A stretch of DNA of 64,000 nt, from positions 1 through 64,000 of the forward strand of contig NZ_JAAIYA010000035.1 in NCBI RefSeq assembly GCF_010894405.1, in the 5' to 3' direction. The notes under the pieces were generated by a model. The model saw only the letters and a list, made by a program, of their open reading frames with translations, made no database searches and was not told the origin of the DNA. The position numbers and the translations under genes were made by a program. The DNA comes from Pyxidicoccus caerfyrddinensis. GTDB taxonomy: Bacteria > Myxococcota > Myxococcia > Myxococcales > Myxococcaceae. Shown here in pieces: positions 11,693 through 20,454 of the stretch (position 1 is its first letter; each line of letters starts with the position of its first letter).

Positions 11693-12021
11693 CCGTGTGA
11701 CTCCTGGGCTCGCGGTGCGAGGTGGGCTCTGCCCCACGTCCCTCTTGTAGCGCGGGGGCGCGCGTCACCCCACAAACGCTTCCCGGCCGACGTGACTTGC
11801 CAACATCCGAAGGTAGCCACTGTCCGTTCGTGCACACCTCAAAGGCCCTGAAGCTGGGCATGCAGGCAGGCAGGCATTCGAGGCCGATGCGCGGGGTTAT
11901 CGCACACGCGGCTCATTCCTACCTTGGGCCGAGGAAACGAACGGCGAGGAGCGCTCCCCAACTCGCAGCCGATACGGGCCCCCATGCAGCCTTCAACAAC
12001 TTGCACCTGGAGCTGGAGACC
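11693..12021. other. Divergent intergenic region, no gene seen
   Basis: About 330 bases between the minus-strand gvp/two-component operon and the plus-strand hemerythrin gene. It should hold both promoters. I see no convincing -35/-10 pair, hairpin or small gene. The AGGAG that serves the GvpA/J-like start lies at its left end and a GGAG at its right end. Confidence 0.4.
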
Positions 12022-12510
12022 ATGAACGCACTCGACCTTCTGAAGCAGCAGCACGATGAAGTGAAGAAGCTCTTCAAGAAGTACGAGAAGCTGGCCGACC
12101 ACGCCGACGAGAAGCGGCAGGAGTTGTTCGAAGCCATCGCCGACCGGCTCGGCGCGCACGCCGCCATCGAGGAGCAGTACTTCTATCCGGCGGCCAAGGC
12201 CGAGGACACCGAGGACCTGCTGCGCGAGGCCGTCGAGGAGCACCTCTCCGTCAAGCGCATCATCGCGGACCTGCTGGAGATGGAGCCCTCCGACGAGGAG
12301 TTCGACGCGAAGATGCAGGTGCTCCAGGAGCAGATTGAACACCACGTGGAGGAGGAGGAGACCGACCTCTTCAAGAAGGTCCGCAAGCTCCTCTCCAAGG
12401 AGCAGCTGGAGGACCTGGGCCTGCAGATGCAACAGGAGTTCGAGGAGCTGATGGAGGGCGAGCCCCGCGAGCAGGTGCCCTCCGAGACGGACCAGGCCGC
12501 GCAGATTTAG
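12022..12510 (+). CDS. Hemerythrin HHE-domain protein
   Basis: A 162-residue, strongly acidic, all-helical protein. The metal ligands of the HHE fold can be read: His11, His46xxxGlu50, His74 and His107xxxGlu111, which fits a diiron four-helix bundle that binds oxygen or senses redox state and iron. The C-terminal 35 residues are acidic and disordered. The frame is open upstream to 11722, but the ATG at 12022 places the first helix at the N-terminus as in the family, and a GGAG lies just before it. It is the first of several plus-strand genes but has its own intergenic region. The physiological role (oxygen, nitric oxide or iron handling) cannot be told from sequence. Confidence 0.88.
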   Translation: MNALDLLKQQHDEVKKLFKKYEKLADHADEKRQELFEAIADRLGAHAAIEEQYFYPAAKAEDTEDLLREAVEEHLSVKRIIADLLEMEPSDEEFDAKMQVLQEQIEHHVEEEETDLFKKVRKLLSKEQLEDLGLQMQQEFEELMEGEPREQVPSETDQAAQI

Positions 12511-12568
12511 TCCGCCGCCAGCAGGAAACGGGTTGCACGGGGCGGCTGGCGCGGCAGCATGCTTCTTC

Positions 12569-13237
12569 ATGCCGCGTCCCGCTCCCGCCCCGCGCCTTCC
12601 TGATGACTACACGCCCGCGGTCCGCCGCGCCCTGGTGCGGGCGGACCCCGTGCTGGGCTCGCTGATGAAGCGGGTGGGCCCCTTCCGCATGGAGCTCAGC
12701 CCGCTGCACAGCCCCTTCGTCGCGCTGGCGCGCTCCATCGTCTACCAGCAGCTCCACGGCCGCGCGGCCGCCTCCATCTTCGCGCGGGTGGGTGAGCGCG
12801 TGGGCCAGGGCCGGCGCTTCACGCCCCAGGCGCTGATGGACGTGCCCGACGAGGAGCTGCGCGCTGCAGGGCTGTCCGCCAACAAGCTGGCCGCGATGCG
12901 AGACCTGGCCCGCAAGTCGCTGGACGGCACGGTGCCGCCGCTGGCGCGGGTGAAGCGCATGGACGACGCGGCGCTCATCGAGCACTTCACCCAGGTGCGC
13001 GGCATCGGCCAGTGGACGGTGGAGATGCTGCTCATCTTCCGGCTCGGCCGGCCGGACGTGCTGCCCGTGGACGACTATGGCGTGCGCAAGGGCTTCATGC
13101 TCGCGTACGGCCTGCCGGAGATGCCCCGCCCCAAGGAGCTGCTGGCGCACGGTGAGCGCTGGCGCCCGTGGCGCACGGTGGCGAGCTGGTACCTGTGGCG
13201 CGCGACGGAGCTGCCGCCGGAGTCCTTCAAGGGCTGA
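12569..13237 (+). CDS. AlkA-type DNA-3-methyladenine glycosylase
   Basis: A 222-residue HhH-GPD base-excision glycosylase that removes alkylated purines from DNA. The helix-hairpin-helix VRGIGQWTVEM lies at 143-153, and the catalytic aspartate is Asp169 in LPVDDYG. It lacks the N-terminal beta domain of E. coli AlkA and the iron-sulphur loop of Nth/MutY, so it resembles the short AlkA2/MAG-like form. The ATG at 12569 was chosen over one 12 codons upstream because the extra residues (Ala/Cys-rich) are not domain-like. It follows the hemerythrin gene by 58 bases, and the two may share a transcript. Confidence 0.9.
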   Translation: MPRPAPAPRLPDDYTPAVRRALVRADPVLGSLMKRVGPFRMELSPLHSPFVALARSIVYQQLHGRAAASIFARVGERVGQGRRFTPQALMDVPDEELRAAGLSANKLAAMRDLARKSLDGTVPPLARVKRMDDAALIEHFTQVRGIGQWTVEMLLIFRLGRPDVLPVDDYGVRKGFMLAYGLPEMPRPKELLAHGERWRPWRTVASWYLWRATELPPESFKG

Positions 13238-13343
13238 CGCGCAACGCGGCCTGCCAGGCGGCCAGGCGGCGGCTGCGGATGCTCCGCGCCTTGCCGCCTG
13301 CGGTGCGCATCCTCACCCGTACAGGACGGAGGAGCACCGCTCG

Positions 13344-14495
13344 ATGCGCGCACTGACCTACCAGGGACCCTACCGGGTCAAAGTGGAGAACAAGCCGGAC
13401 CCCCGCTTGGAGCACCCGCAGGACGTCATCCTGAAGGTGACTCGCGCGGCCATCTGTGGCTCGGACCTGCACCTGTTGCACGGGCTCGTCCCGGACACGC
13501 GGGTGGGCTGCACCTTCGGCCACGAATTCACCGGCGAGGTGGTGGAGACGGGCCGCGAGGTGTCGCAGCTCAAGAAGGGCGACCGGGTGGTGGTGCCCTT
13601 CAACATCTCCTGTGGCACCTGCTTCTACTGCCAGCGCGGCCTCACCGGGAACTGCGAGAACAGCAACCCGGCCAGCGACGTGGCCAGCGGCGTGTTCGGC
13701 TACTCGCACACGACGGGCGGCTTCGACGGCGGGCAGGCCGAGTACGTGCGCGTGCCCTTCGCGGACGTGGGGCCCATGAAGATTCCGGACGACATGGACG
13801 ACGAGTCCGTGCTGTTCCTCAGCGACATCTTCCCCACCGGCTACCAGGGCGCGGAGATGGGCGAAATCAAGGGCGGCGAGACGGTGGTGGTGTTCGGCGC
13901 CGGCCCGGTGGGCCTGTTCGCCATGAAGTCCGCGTGGCTGATGGGCGCGGGCCGCGTGATTGCGGTGGACCACGTGCCGGAGCGCCTGGCCTTCGCCGCG
14001 CACTTCGCGAAGGTGGAGACGGTGAACTTCAAGGAGGTGGACGACATCGTCCTCTACCTCAAGGACATGTTCGAGGGCCGAGGCCCGGACGTCTGCATCG
14101 ACGCGGTAGGCATGGAGGCGGAGGGCTCGAGGACGCACCGCGTGCTGGGCCTGGGACTGAAGATGGAGGCGGGCGCGCCCACGGTGCTCACCTGGTGCAT
14201 CAACGCCGTGCGCAAGGGCGGCAACGTCTCCATCGTCGGCGTGTACGGCCCGCCGTGGAACTTCATCCCCATTGGCACCGCGATGAACAAGGGCCTCACG
14301 CTGCGGATGAACCAGTGCAACGTGCGCCGCTACATGCCGCACCTGCTGGAGCACATCCGCAGCGGCCGCGTGGATGCGAAGGCCATCATCTCCCACCGCT
14401 TCTCGCTGGAGCAGGCGCCGGAGGCCTACCACCTGTTCGCGCAGAAGCGCGACGGGTGCATCAAGTGCGTCCTCGCGCCCCACGGACACGCATGA
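13344..14495 (+). CDS. Zinc-dependent alcohol dehydrogenase (formaldehyde dehydrogenase-like)
   Basis: A 383-residue medium-chain dehydrogenase. The catalytic zinc ligands Cys38 (ICGSD) and His60-Glu61 (FGHEF) and the structural zinc cysteines 90, 93, 96 and 104 are present, and GAGPVG marks the NAD(P)-binding Rossmann fold. The overall pattern, including a C-terminal part with a long insert around an LGLGLKMEAGAP segment, fits the glutathione-independent formaldehyde dehydrogenase-like subgroup. The substrate is not predictable. The ATG at 13344 has GGAGGAG nine bases upstream, which rules out the longer open frame. The small membrane protein gene follows about 30 bases later. Confidence 0.9.
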   Translation: MRALTYQGPYRVKVENKPDPRLEHPQDVILKVTRAAICGSDLHLLHGLVPDTRVGCTFGHEFTGEVVETGREVSQLKKGDRVVVPFNISCGTCFYCQRGLTGNCENSNPASDVASGVFGYSHTTGGFDGGQAEYVRVPFADVGPMKIPDDMDDESVLFLSDIFPTGYQGAEMGEIKGGETVVVFGAGPVGLFAMKSAWLMGAGRVIAVDHVPERLAFAAHFAKVETVNFKEVDDIVLYLKDMFEGRGPDVCIDAVGMEAEGSRTHRVLGLGLKMEAGAPTVLTWCINAVRKGGNVSIVGVYGPPWNFIPIGTAMNKGLTLRMNQCNVRRYMPHLLEHIRSGRVDAKAIISHRFSLEQAPEAYHLFAQKRDGCIKCVLAPHGHA

Positions 14496-14524
14496 CGACG
14501 ACAACGAAGAGGAGGAGGCGAGCC

Positions 14525-14917
14525 ATGCCCGAGAGACCCATTCCCGGCGCCGCCGCGGACCTGGAGCCGTCCAGCCGCCCCGGCGTCCCCATGGAGACGG
14601 CCGTGCAGCCGCTGGCCGGCGCGCGTGTGCCCATTACCCCGCAGCACTCCGCGGTGCCCGTGTACAAGCACGCGGGGCGCAAGCAGATGCCGCCGGTGTA
14701 CGGCACCGCGCAGCCTCCCAAGGGCCTGAGCGGCGTGATGCGCAAGGCCGCCTACGGCTACCCCGACCATTGGGCGCGACACTGGATGATGCTGCTGCTC
14801 GCTGACCGGGTGGACGTCTGGGAGCACCGCTTGCGGAGGTCCCTTCCATGGGGGCTTCCCGCTGTTGCGGCGCTCGTCGTCGGCGGCGTGACGTGGCGCC
14901 GGCTGTCGCGGGCCTGA
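14525..14917 (+). CDS. Small protein with C-terminal membrane anchor
   Basis: A 130-residue protein of unknown function. The first 70 residues are Pro-rich and probably disordered. A helical part follows, and one hydrophobic segment lies near the end (LPWGLPAVAALVVGGV) followed by basic residues, which suggests a C-terminal anchor with a cytoplasmic Arg-rich tip. An upstream ATG at 14492 overlaps the dehydrogenase stop as ATGA, but GGAGGAGG at 14511-14518 sits at ideal distance from the ATG at 14525, so I prefer the latter. It is co-transcribed with the dehydrogenase, by position. Confidence 0.7.
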   Translation: MPERPIPGAAADLEPSSRPGVPMETAVQPLAGARVPITPQHSAVPVYKHAGRKQMPPVYGTAQPPKGLSGVMRKAAYGYPDHWARHWMMLLLADRVDVWEHRLRRSLPWGLPAVAALVVGGVTWRRLSRA

Positions 14918-14932
14918 GCCCTTGAAGAGACT

Positions 14933-14968
14933 CCGGCCGGAAGGCGTGAGGAAGTGCCTTCCGGCCGG
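14933..14968. terminator. Bidirectional hairpin between convergent genes
   Basis: A perfect 13-bp inverted repeat (CCGGCCGGAAGGC pairing with GCCTTCCGGCCGG) with a 10-base loop sits midway between the convergent stops at 14917 and 14982. It lacks a T-run on either side but is the best placed and most stable hairpin in this part of the window. Confidence 0.75.
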
Positions 14969-14981
14969 CGATGTCACCCGG

Positions 14982-15746
14982 CTACTCGCCGTAGGTGAGC
15001 ACTTCCACGAACCGGACGAAGCGCCGGTCGCTGCTCACCGCCGCCACGACGTAGCCCTGCATGTAGCCGCTGTGGTAGCTGCCGGACCACCCGGCGATGT
15101 AGAGCCGGCTGCTGTTCCGGTAGATCTGGTAGATGTACGCCAGCGCGCCCTCCACCTCGTCCACGGTGGCCTGGGTGGAGTAGTACGGGTAGCTGAGCGT
15201 CGCGACGAGCTCCTGCGTGGTGATGGGCGTGAAGTAGCTCACCGCCTTGTAGCCGCCGGCGTTGGCGTTGAAGGTCTCCACCAGCGTCACCTGATTGGCC
15301 ACGCCCTGGCCGTTGGGGATGTAGCCCTCGCGGATGACGGAGGCGTAGGCGAGGCTGCCGGTGGCGCCGTACAGCTCGGCGGGCGTCCCTGCCACGGGGT
15401 AGCTGCCCAGCGGCGCGGCGACGGTGGCGGTGTCGTTCAGCTCGTACGTGTCGCTGAGGTACTTCTTCGCCGAAGCGTTGACGCCGGTGAGGAAGGTGGT
15501 GCTGCCCAGCTTCGCGCCCAGGTGCGCGCGCTCGGCGGCGTCGACCTGGTTGTCGTCATTGATGAGCAGGTCCACCGCGCCCTGCATCTCCACGCGGGTG
15601 ACGGTGGTGCCGCCCGGACTGGAGGCGCCACGAGCGGTGGCAATCTTCGCGTCGAACGCGGGAATGGTGGTGGCGCTGCCAGCGAGGGCCGCGGGCGAGG
15701 CCAGGAGGACGAGGCCGGAGAGGAGCGACTTGAGAGAGCTGTTCAT
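14982..15746 (-). CDS. Exported protein, tandem paralogue 3 of 3
   Basis: A 254-residue protein of unknown function with a Sec signal peptide (MNSSLKSLLSG then a hydrophobic run ending in AALA|GS). The mature part shares with its two upstream neighbours the motifs TARGASSPGGTTV, YGATGSLA, IREGYIPNGQGVANQVTL and a C-terminal AAVSSDRRFVR, so the three form one family produced by duplication. No catalytic pattern or metal site is recognisable. I chose the ATG at 15746, which has GGAG about eight bases upstream, over one six codons earlier. It starts five bases after the stop of the preceding paralogue and is surely in the same operon. Confidence 0.85.
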   Translation of the reverse strand: MNSSLKSLLSGLVLLASPAALAGSATTIPAFDAKIATARGASSPGGTTVTRVEMQGAVDLLINDDNQVDAAERAHLGAKLGSTTFLTGVNASAKKYLSDTYELNDTATVAAPLGSYPVAGTPAELYGATGSLAYASVIREGYIPNGQGVANQVTLVETFNANAGGYKAVSYFTPITTQELVATLSYPYYSTQATVDEVEGALAYIYQIYRNSSRLYIAGWSGSYHSGYMQGYVVAAVSSDRRFVRFVEVLTYGE

Positions 15747-15751
15747 GTGAG

Positions 15752-16531
15752 TCACTCCGCCCACGAGGTGAGGTTGACCATCCGCACGAAGCGCCGGTCG
15801 CTGCTGACCGCCGCCACGATGCGGCCCGCGGACTCGCCGGGGCCACCGCTGCTGCCCCAGCTGTGCCAGTAGGCGACGTAGAGGCGGCTGCTGTTGCGCG
15901 AGATGTCGGTGATGAAGGCCAGCGCGCCGTCCACCTCGTCGGCCGTGGGCGTGCCTCCCTCGACGCCCTGCTTGAGCATGAGGGTCAGCTCGCGCAGGGA
16001 GATGGGCTCGAAATAGACCGGGTCGTCATACCCGTCGTTGAAGTACGTGTCGTACGTCGCGGTGAGCGTCACCTGGTTGGCCACGCCCTGGCCGCTGGGG
16101 ATGGCGCCCTCGCGGATGACGGAGGTGCTCGCCAGCGGGCCGCTCGCGCCGTACAGCTGCGCGGCGGGCGTCGTCACGGCGGTGGAGGCCAGCGGCGCCG
16201 GGGTGCTGGCGCCGTCCTCCAGCTCGTAGAAGTCCTGCAGGTACTTCTTCGCGGGGCCGGTGATGCCGGTGAGGAAGGTGCTGCTGGACAGCTTCGTGCC
16301 CAGGTACTGGTGCTCGGCGGTGTCCACCGTCGAGTCATCGGAGCGGAAGGCCTCGAGCGCGGAAATCATCTCCGCGCGCAGGACGCTGGTGCCGCCCGGG
16401 CTGGTGGACGCGCGGGCCGAGGTGATTCGCGCCTCGAAGGTGGGGACCGACGTGCTGGTGCCGGCCAGGGCCGCTGGAGACACCAGTAGCGTGACGCCCG
16501 CGAGGAGCGCCTTGAGGGGGGTGTTGCGCAT
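15752..16531 (-). CDS. Exported protein, tandem paralogue 2 of 3
   Basis: A 259-residue protein with a signal peptide (cleavage after SPAALA) and the same family motifs as its neighbours: SPGGTSV, a YELEDGA segment, YGASGPLA, IREGAIPSGQGVANQVTL and AAVSSDRRFVR at the end. The central segment and the stretch before the end, with HSWGSSGGPG, differ most from the other copies. The function is unknown. The conserved residues lie in the N-terminal third and around the GQGVANQ segment. A hairpin at 16557-16577 lies between it and the first paralogue, so expression of the copies may be unequal. Confidence 0.85.
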   Translation of the reverse strand: MRNTPLKALLAGVTLLVSPAALAGTSTSVPTFEARITSARASTSPGGTSVLRAEMISALEAFRSDDSTVDTAEHQYLGTKLSSSTFLTGITGPAKKYLQDFYELEDGASTPAPLASTAVTTPAAQLYGASGPLASTSVIREGAIPSGQGVANQVTLTATYDTYFNDGYDDPVYFEPISLRELTLMLKQGVEGGTPTADEVDGALAFITDISRNSSRLYVAYWHSWGSSGGPGESAGRIVAAVSSDRRFVRMVNLTSWAE

Positions 16532-16556
16532 GGATGAGCCTGCCTTGGGTGAAGGC

Positions 16557-16577
16557 CCGCCCCATGAAAAGGGGCGG
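16557..16577 (-). terminator. Intercistronic hairpin between paralogues 1 and 2
   Basis: A 7-bp stem (CCGCCCC with GGGGCGG) and an AT-rich 7-base loop lie in the 93-base gap between the first and second paralogue. There is no T-run, so it may act as a partial terminator or an mRNA-stabilising element. Confidence 0.4.
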
Positions 16578-16624
16578 ACCAGGAACTGCGCTGGATTCTC
16601 GTAAAATGCGAACGGAGGTTGCGT

Positions 16625-17410
16625 CTACTCGACCCAGGTGATGACCTTCACTACGCGTACGAATCGCCGGTCGGTGCTCACCGCGGCGATGACGTAGCCG
16701 CCCACGTCGCCCTGGCAGCCGCGGAAGCAGGCCCAGCTGGCCTGGTAGAGGCGGTGGCTGTTGTGGGAAATCTGCGTGATGAAGGCGGCCGCGCCGTTCA
16801 CCTCGTCCTGAGAGGGCGTCTCGTAGTCGAAGCCGGCCGACCCCGAGAGCGTCGTGATGAGCTCGGACTCGGTGATGGGGTAGAAGCTGCTGTTGGGGGC
16901 GCCGTACCCGAACTCCTGGGTGGACTTGAGCGTCTCGAGCAGCGTGAGCTGGTTGGCCACGCCCTGGCCGTAGGGGATGAAGCCCTCCAGGATGGTGGAG
17001 GCGTCCGCCAGCGGGCCGCCCGCGCCGTACAGGTCCTCGGGCGAGTCCTGCAGCCAGTACAGGGACAGCGGCGCCGGGGTGGTGGCCGCGTCGTTCAGCT
17101 CGTAGAAGTCGGTGAGGAACTTCTTCGCCGTCTCCTCGACGCCGGTGAGGAAGGCGGCGTTGCCCACCTTCGTGCCCAGGTACGTGCGCTCGGCGGCGTC
17201 CACCACGCCGTCATCGAAGTCGATGAAGGTGTGGAGCGCGCCGGACATCTCGTCGCGGGTGACGGTGGTGCCGCCCGGGCTGGAGGCGCCACGGGCGGTG
17301 GCAATCTTCGCGTCGAAGGCGGGGATGGTGGTGGTGCTGTTGGCGAGGGCCAGGGGCGCGGCCAGCAGGACGGCACCGCTCAGGAGCGACTTCAAGGACG
17401 AGGAGGACAT
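16625..17410 (-). CDS. Exported protein, tandem paralogue 1 of 3
   Basis: A 261-residue exported protein, first of the tandem family. The signal peptide (MSSSSLKSLLSG, hydrophobic core, ALA) is followed by a mature N-terminus nearly identical to that of copy 3 (TTIPAFDAKIATARGASSP), then YGAGGPLA, GFIPYGQGVANQLTLLET and AAVSTDRRFVR. It has two cysteines close together (ASWACFRGCQGD) that the other copies lack and that could form a disulfide outside the cell. The ATG at 17410 was chosen because it starts the signal peptide; 36 upstream codons are not signal-like. An AT-rich stretch around 17506-17546 is the likely promoter region. Confidence 0.85.
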   Translation of the reverse strand: MSSSSLKSLLSGAVLLAAPLALANSTTTIPAFDAKIATARGASSPGGTTVTRDEMSGALHTFIDFDDGVVDAAERTYLGTKVGNAAFLTGVEETAKKFLTDFYELNDAATTPAPLSLYWLQDSPEDLYGAGGPLADASTILEGFIPYGQGVANQLTLLETLKSTQEFGYGAPNSSFYPITESELITTLSGSAGFDYETPSQDEVNGAAAFITQISHNSHRLYQASWACFRGCQGDVGGYVIAAVSTDRRFVRVVKVITWVE

Positions 17411-17570
17411 GCGGTGGGCCTCGCGTGGGCCGGGGGGCCCACGGGTTGGAGTGTGCAGCGGCCCCTCAGCTAACACGCACGCCTGACATGCCTCACGCGA
17501 CATTCCTGTATCGCGCATGTTTCAATACTTATTGTAATCGCAAGGCTTCTGTTGCCGGGTTGCCCGTGGC

Positions 17571-18818
17571 TCAGGTGGGGACGCTGGCCGTGGGGGCCAT
17601 GCGCCGCTGGCGCCGCATGGGCAGGAGCAGGGCGAGGAAGGCCACGGACAGGACGATGCCGAGCATGAAGACGCGCGGATAGCCCAGGCCCAGCCCCAGC
17701 TTCGGGTCCGCGAGCCACGTCGCGAGCGGGCCGGCGGGAGCCTTGCCCCACACCTCCAGGCTGGCCAGCAGCGTGTAGTGCGTGGCGCCGATGCGGCGGT
17801 CCACGCGCGACATCATGAAGGCGAACATCACCGTGGTGAGGGCGCCGCCGAAGAACTCCTCCGCCAGGGTGACGCCGATGACGCCGGCATCGCTGACGCC
17901 GGCCGTCGCGAGCAGCCACCGGCCCACCAGCGGCACCACGCGCAGCGTGGCGGTGAGGGCCACCGCGCCGAGCAGCGGCATGCGCGAGGCCAGCACCCCT
18001 CCCGCCACGGAGCCGAGGATGGAGGCCACGGTGCCCCACGTGCCCACCCACAGGAGGATGCGCGCGGCGGGAATGCCGGCGTCCACGAGGAAGGGCTTGT
18101 AGAGCACGTCCGACATGCTCTCGCCCAGCTTGTACGTGCCGACGAAGAGCAGCAGCCAGCCGGTGCCGGGCAGCAGCAGCGCCTGCTTGAGCCGTCCGAA
18201 GACCTCGTCCCAATTCACGCGCGTGGCGGCGCCCTCGCGCGGCGCGGGCTCGCGCGCGAAGAGCATCACGACGAAGGCGGCCAGGCACAGCGCCGCCATG
18301 GCGAGCAGCAGGCCCGGCCAGCCGATGCGGTTGCCCGTCCAGGCGATGACGCCGCCTCCGGCGAACATCATCCCGAACTTGTAGCCCACCACCTGCGCGG
18401 TGTTGCCCAGCCCCAGCTCGTCCGGCCGCAGCGTGTCCACCGCGAAGCCGTCCACCGCGATGTCCTGAGTGGCGGCGAAGAGGTTCATCAGCAGGACGAG
18501 CCCGAACAGCAGCGGCATGGCCTCGCGCGAGGCCGCGAAGGCCGCCAGGGCACAGCTCGCCGCCAGCCCCAGCTGCATGGGGAGAATCCAGGAGCGGCGC
18601 CGCCCCACGCGCGCCGAGCCATACCGGTCTACCAGGGGCGCCCACAGCGCCTTGAGCGCCCACGGCAGCGACAGCGCGCTGGCGAAGCCGATGGTCGTCA
18701 GCGCCACGCCCTGCGTGCGCAGGTAGACGGGCAGCGCGGTCGACTGGAAGCCGAAGGGCATGCCCTGAACCAGGTAGAGCATGCTCAGCAGCATCAGCCG
18801 GGATGACGGAAGTCTCAT
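17571..18818 (-). CDS. AmpG-family (PAT) major facilitator transporter
   Basis: A 415-residue membrane protein with about 12 membrane segments. The N-terminal signature LYLVQGMPFGF, the LPWALKALWAPLVDR loop and GRRRSWILP are diagnostic of the AmpG/PAT branch of the major facilitator superfamily, which imports muropeptides (AmpG) or moves acetyl-CoA in eukaryotes. Muropeptide recycling is thus plausible but not proven. The ATG at 18818 gives the family-typical N-terminus; the frame stays open for 129 more codons upstream, without likeness to the family. It is divergent from the amino acid permease gene. Confidence 0.85.
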   Translation of the reverse strand: MRLPSSRLMLLSMLYLVQGMPFGFQSTALPVYLRTQGVALTTIGFASALSLPWALKALWAPLVDRYGSARVGRRRSWILPMQLGLAASCALAAFAASREAMPLLFGLVLLMNLFAATQDIAVDGFAVDTLRPDELGLGNTAQVVGYKFGMMFAGGGVIAWTGNRIGWPGLLLAMAALCLAAFVVMLFAREPAPREGAATRVNWDEVFGRLKQALLLPGTGWLLLFVGTYKLGESMSDVLYKPFLVDAGIPAARILLWVGTWGTVASILGSVAGGVLASRMPLLGAVALTATLRVVPLVGRWLLATAGVSDAGVIGVTLAEEFFGGALTTVMFAFMMSRVDRRIGATHYTLLASLEVWGKAPAGPLATWLADPKLGLGLGYPRVFMLGIVLSVAFLALLLPMRRQRRMAPTASVPT

Positions 18819-19020
18819 GGCCGGCGCAGCATAGGGCTTCGCGCGGAGACGGGTGCAGGAGTCGGCGCCCGCCCGTCCGCCCGTGGTGCCCCCTCCACGA
18901 GGGCGCGGCGGAGCCCCATGGTGCATGGGCGCGGGCCGGGTGACCGGAAGTCGCATGTCTCGCCGGGCCCGGACCCCGGGCGCAGCTTGTTGCGTGCGGC
19001 GGACGGTCCGGAGCGACTCC

Positions 19021-20454
19021 ATGCGGGAGCAGCAGGCAGTGGCGAAGAGCCGGCGAGCACCGGCGTCCGGGGAGGGCCCGGCGGCTCCCTCGCCCTCGCT
19101 GCGCATCGTCGACACGGTGGCGCTCACCGTCGGCATCGTCCTGGGGGCCGGCATCTTCAAGGCCCCGTCCCTGGTGGCGGCGCAGACGGGCAGCGGCGGG
19201 GTCATGCTGATGGCGTGGTTGCTGGGCGGCGCCGCCTCGCTGGTGGGGGCGCTCTGCTACGCGGAGCTCGCCAGCGCCTGGCCGCACGCGGGCGGGGAGT
19301 ACCACTACCTCCACCGCGCGCTCGGACGCGGGCCCGCCTTCCTCTTCGCGTGGGCGCGGCTGACGGTGATTCCTACAGGCTCCATCGCGCTGCTGGCCTT
19401 CGTCTTCGGGGACTATGCCTCGCAGCTCCTCCCGCTGGGGCCGTACTCGTCCGCCGTGTACGCGGCGGCGGTGGTGGTGGGGCTGACGGCGGTGAACATC
19501 GCCGGGCTGCGGCAGGGCACGCGCACGCAGAACCTGCTCACCGTCCTGGAGGTGCTGGGCGTGGTGGCCATCATCCTCGCGGGGCTGCTGCTCGCCCCGG
19601 CGGCCCCCGCGGCGACGGCGCCCGTGGCACCTCCGGCGACGTCGTGGGGACTGGCCATGGTCTTCGTACTGCTCACGTATGGCGGGTGGAACGAGGTGGC
19701 CTACCTGTCCGCGGAGGTGCGGGGCTCGCGGCGCAGCCTCGCGTGGGCACTGCTGGCGAGCCTGGGCCTGGTGACGGCGCTCTACCTGCTGGTCAACGTG
19801 GCGTACCTGCGCGGCCTGGGGCACGCGGGGATGGCGGGCTCGGAGGCGGTGGCCGCGGGCCTGATGGCGCGGGCGCTGGGCACCGGGGGCGTGGTCGCCA
19901 TCAGCGTGCTCATCGCCATCTCCGTGCTCACCTCCGCCAATGCCACGGTGCTCACCGGCGCGCGCACCGACTACGCCTTCGGGCGCGACAGCGTGCTCTT
20001 CAACGGGCTGGGGAAGTGGCAGGCGCGGGCCAATACACCCTCGCGCGCGCTGCTCGTGCAGGGGGCCATCACGCTGGCGCTGGTGGGGCTGGGCGCGGTG
20101 ACGCGGCAGGGCTTCCAGACGATGGTGGAGTACACGGCGCCCGTCTTCTGGCTCTTCTTCCTGCTGACGGGCGTGTCGCTGCTGGTGCTGCGCGTGCGCG
20201 AGCCGGACACCCCGCGCCCCTTCCGCGTGCCGCTGTACCCGCTCACGCCGCTCGTCTTCGTCGGCCTGTGTGCGTACGTCCTCTACTCCAGCATCGCGTA
20301 CACCGGGCCCGGTGCACTGGCGGGGCTCGCCGTACTGGGCACCGGTGGCGTGTTGCTCGCCGTGGAGGTGGCCCGGACTCGCCGCACACCGCGTGGCAGC
20401 CCGCGCCGCGCGCGGCTCTTCCCCAGACTGCCCAGACCGAAGGAAATCACATGA
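19021..20454 (+). CDS. APC-family amino acid permease
   Basis: A 477-residue transporter with about 12 membrane segments. The first segment carries the APC substrate-binding signature GIVLGAGIF, and later YGGWNEVAYLSAEVR matches the sixth segment of the family. The first 45 residues are hydrophilic. The ATG at 19021 has GGAG eight bases upstream and was preferred over a start 56 codons earlier. The stop overlaps the ATG of the exported methyltransferase gene by four bases, so both proteins are made together. The transported amino acid is not predictable. Confidence 0.88.
   Translation: MREQQAVAKSRRAPASGEGPAAPSPSLRIVDTVALTVGIVLGAGIFKAPSLVAAQTGSGGVMLMAWLLGGAASLVGALCYAELASAWPHAGGEYHYLHRALGRGPAFLFAWARLTVIPTGSIALLAFVFGDYASQLLPLGPYSSAVYAAAVVVGLTAVNIAGLRQGTRTQNLLTVLEVLGVVAIILAGLLLAPAAPAATAPVAPPATSWGLAMVFVLLTYGGWNEVAYLSAEVRGSRRSLAWALLASLGLVTALYLLVNVAYLRGLGHAGMAGSEAVAAGLMARALGTGGVVAISVLIAISVLTSANATVLTGARTDYAFGRDSVLFNGLGKWQARANTPSRALLVQGAITLALVGLGAVTRQGFQTMVEYTAPVFWLFFLLTGVSLLVLRVREPDTPRPFRVPLYPLTPLVFVGLCAYVLYSSIAYTGPGALAGLAVLGTGGVLLAVEVARTRRTPRGSPRRARLFPRLPRPKEIT

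Noticed and set aside
17470-19824. Minus-strand open frame of 784 codons
   Set aside because: Shifted shadow of the AmpG-like and APC genes; composition is His/Arg/Gly/Ala-rich without motifs.
18918-20450. Long plus-strand frame upstream of the exported methyltransferase
   Set aside because: It is a frame-shifted shadow of the APC permease. The methyltransferase begins at the ATG at 20451 with its signal peptide.
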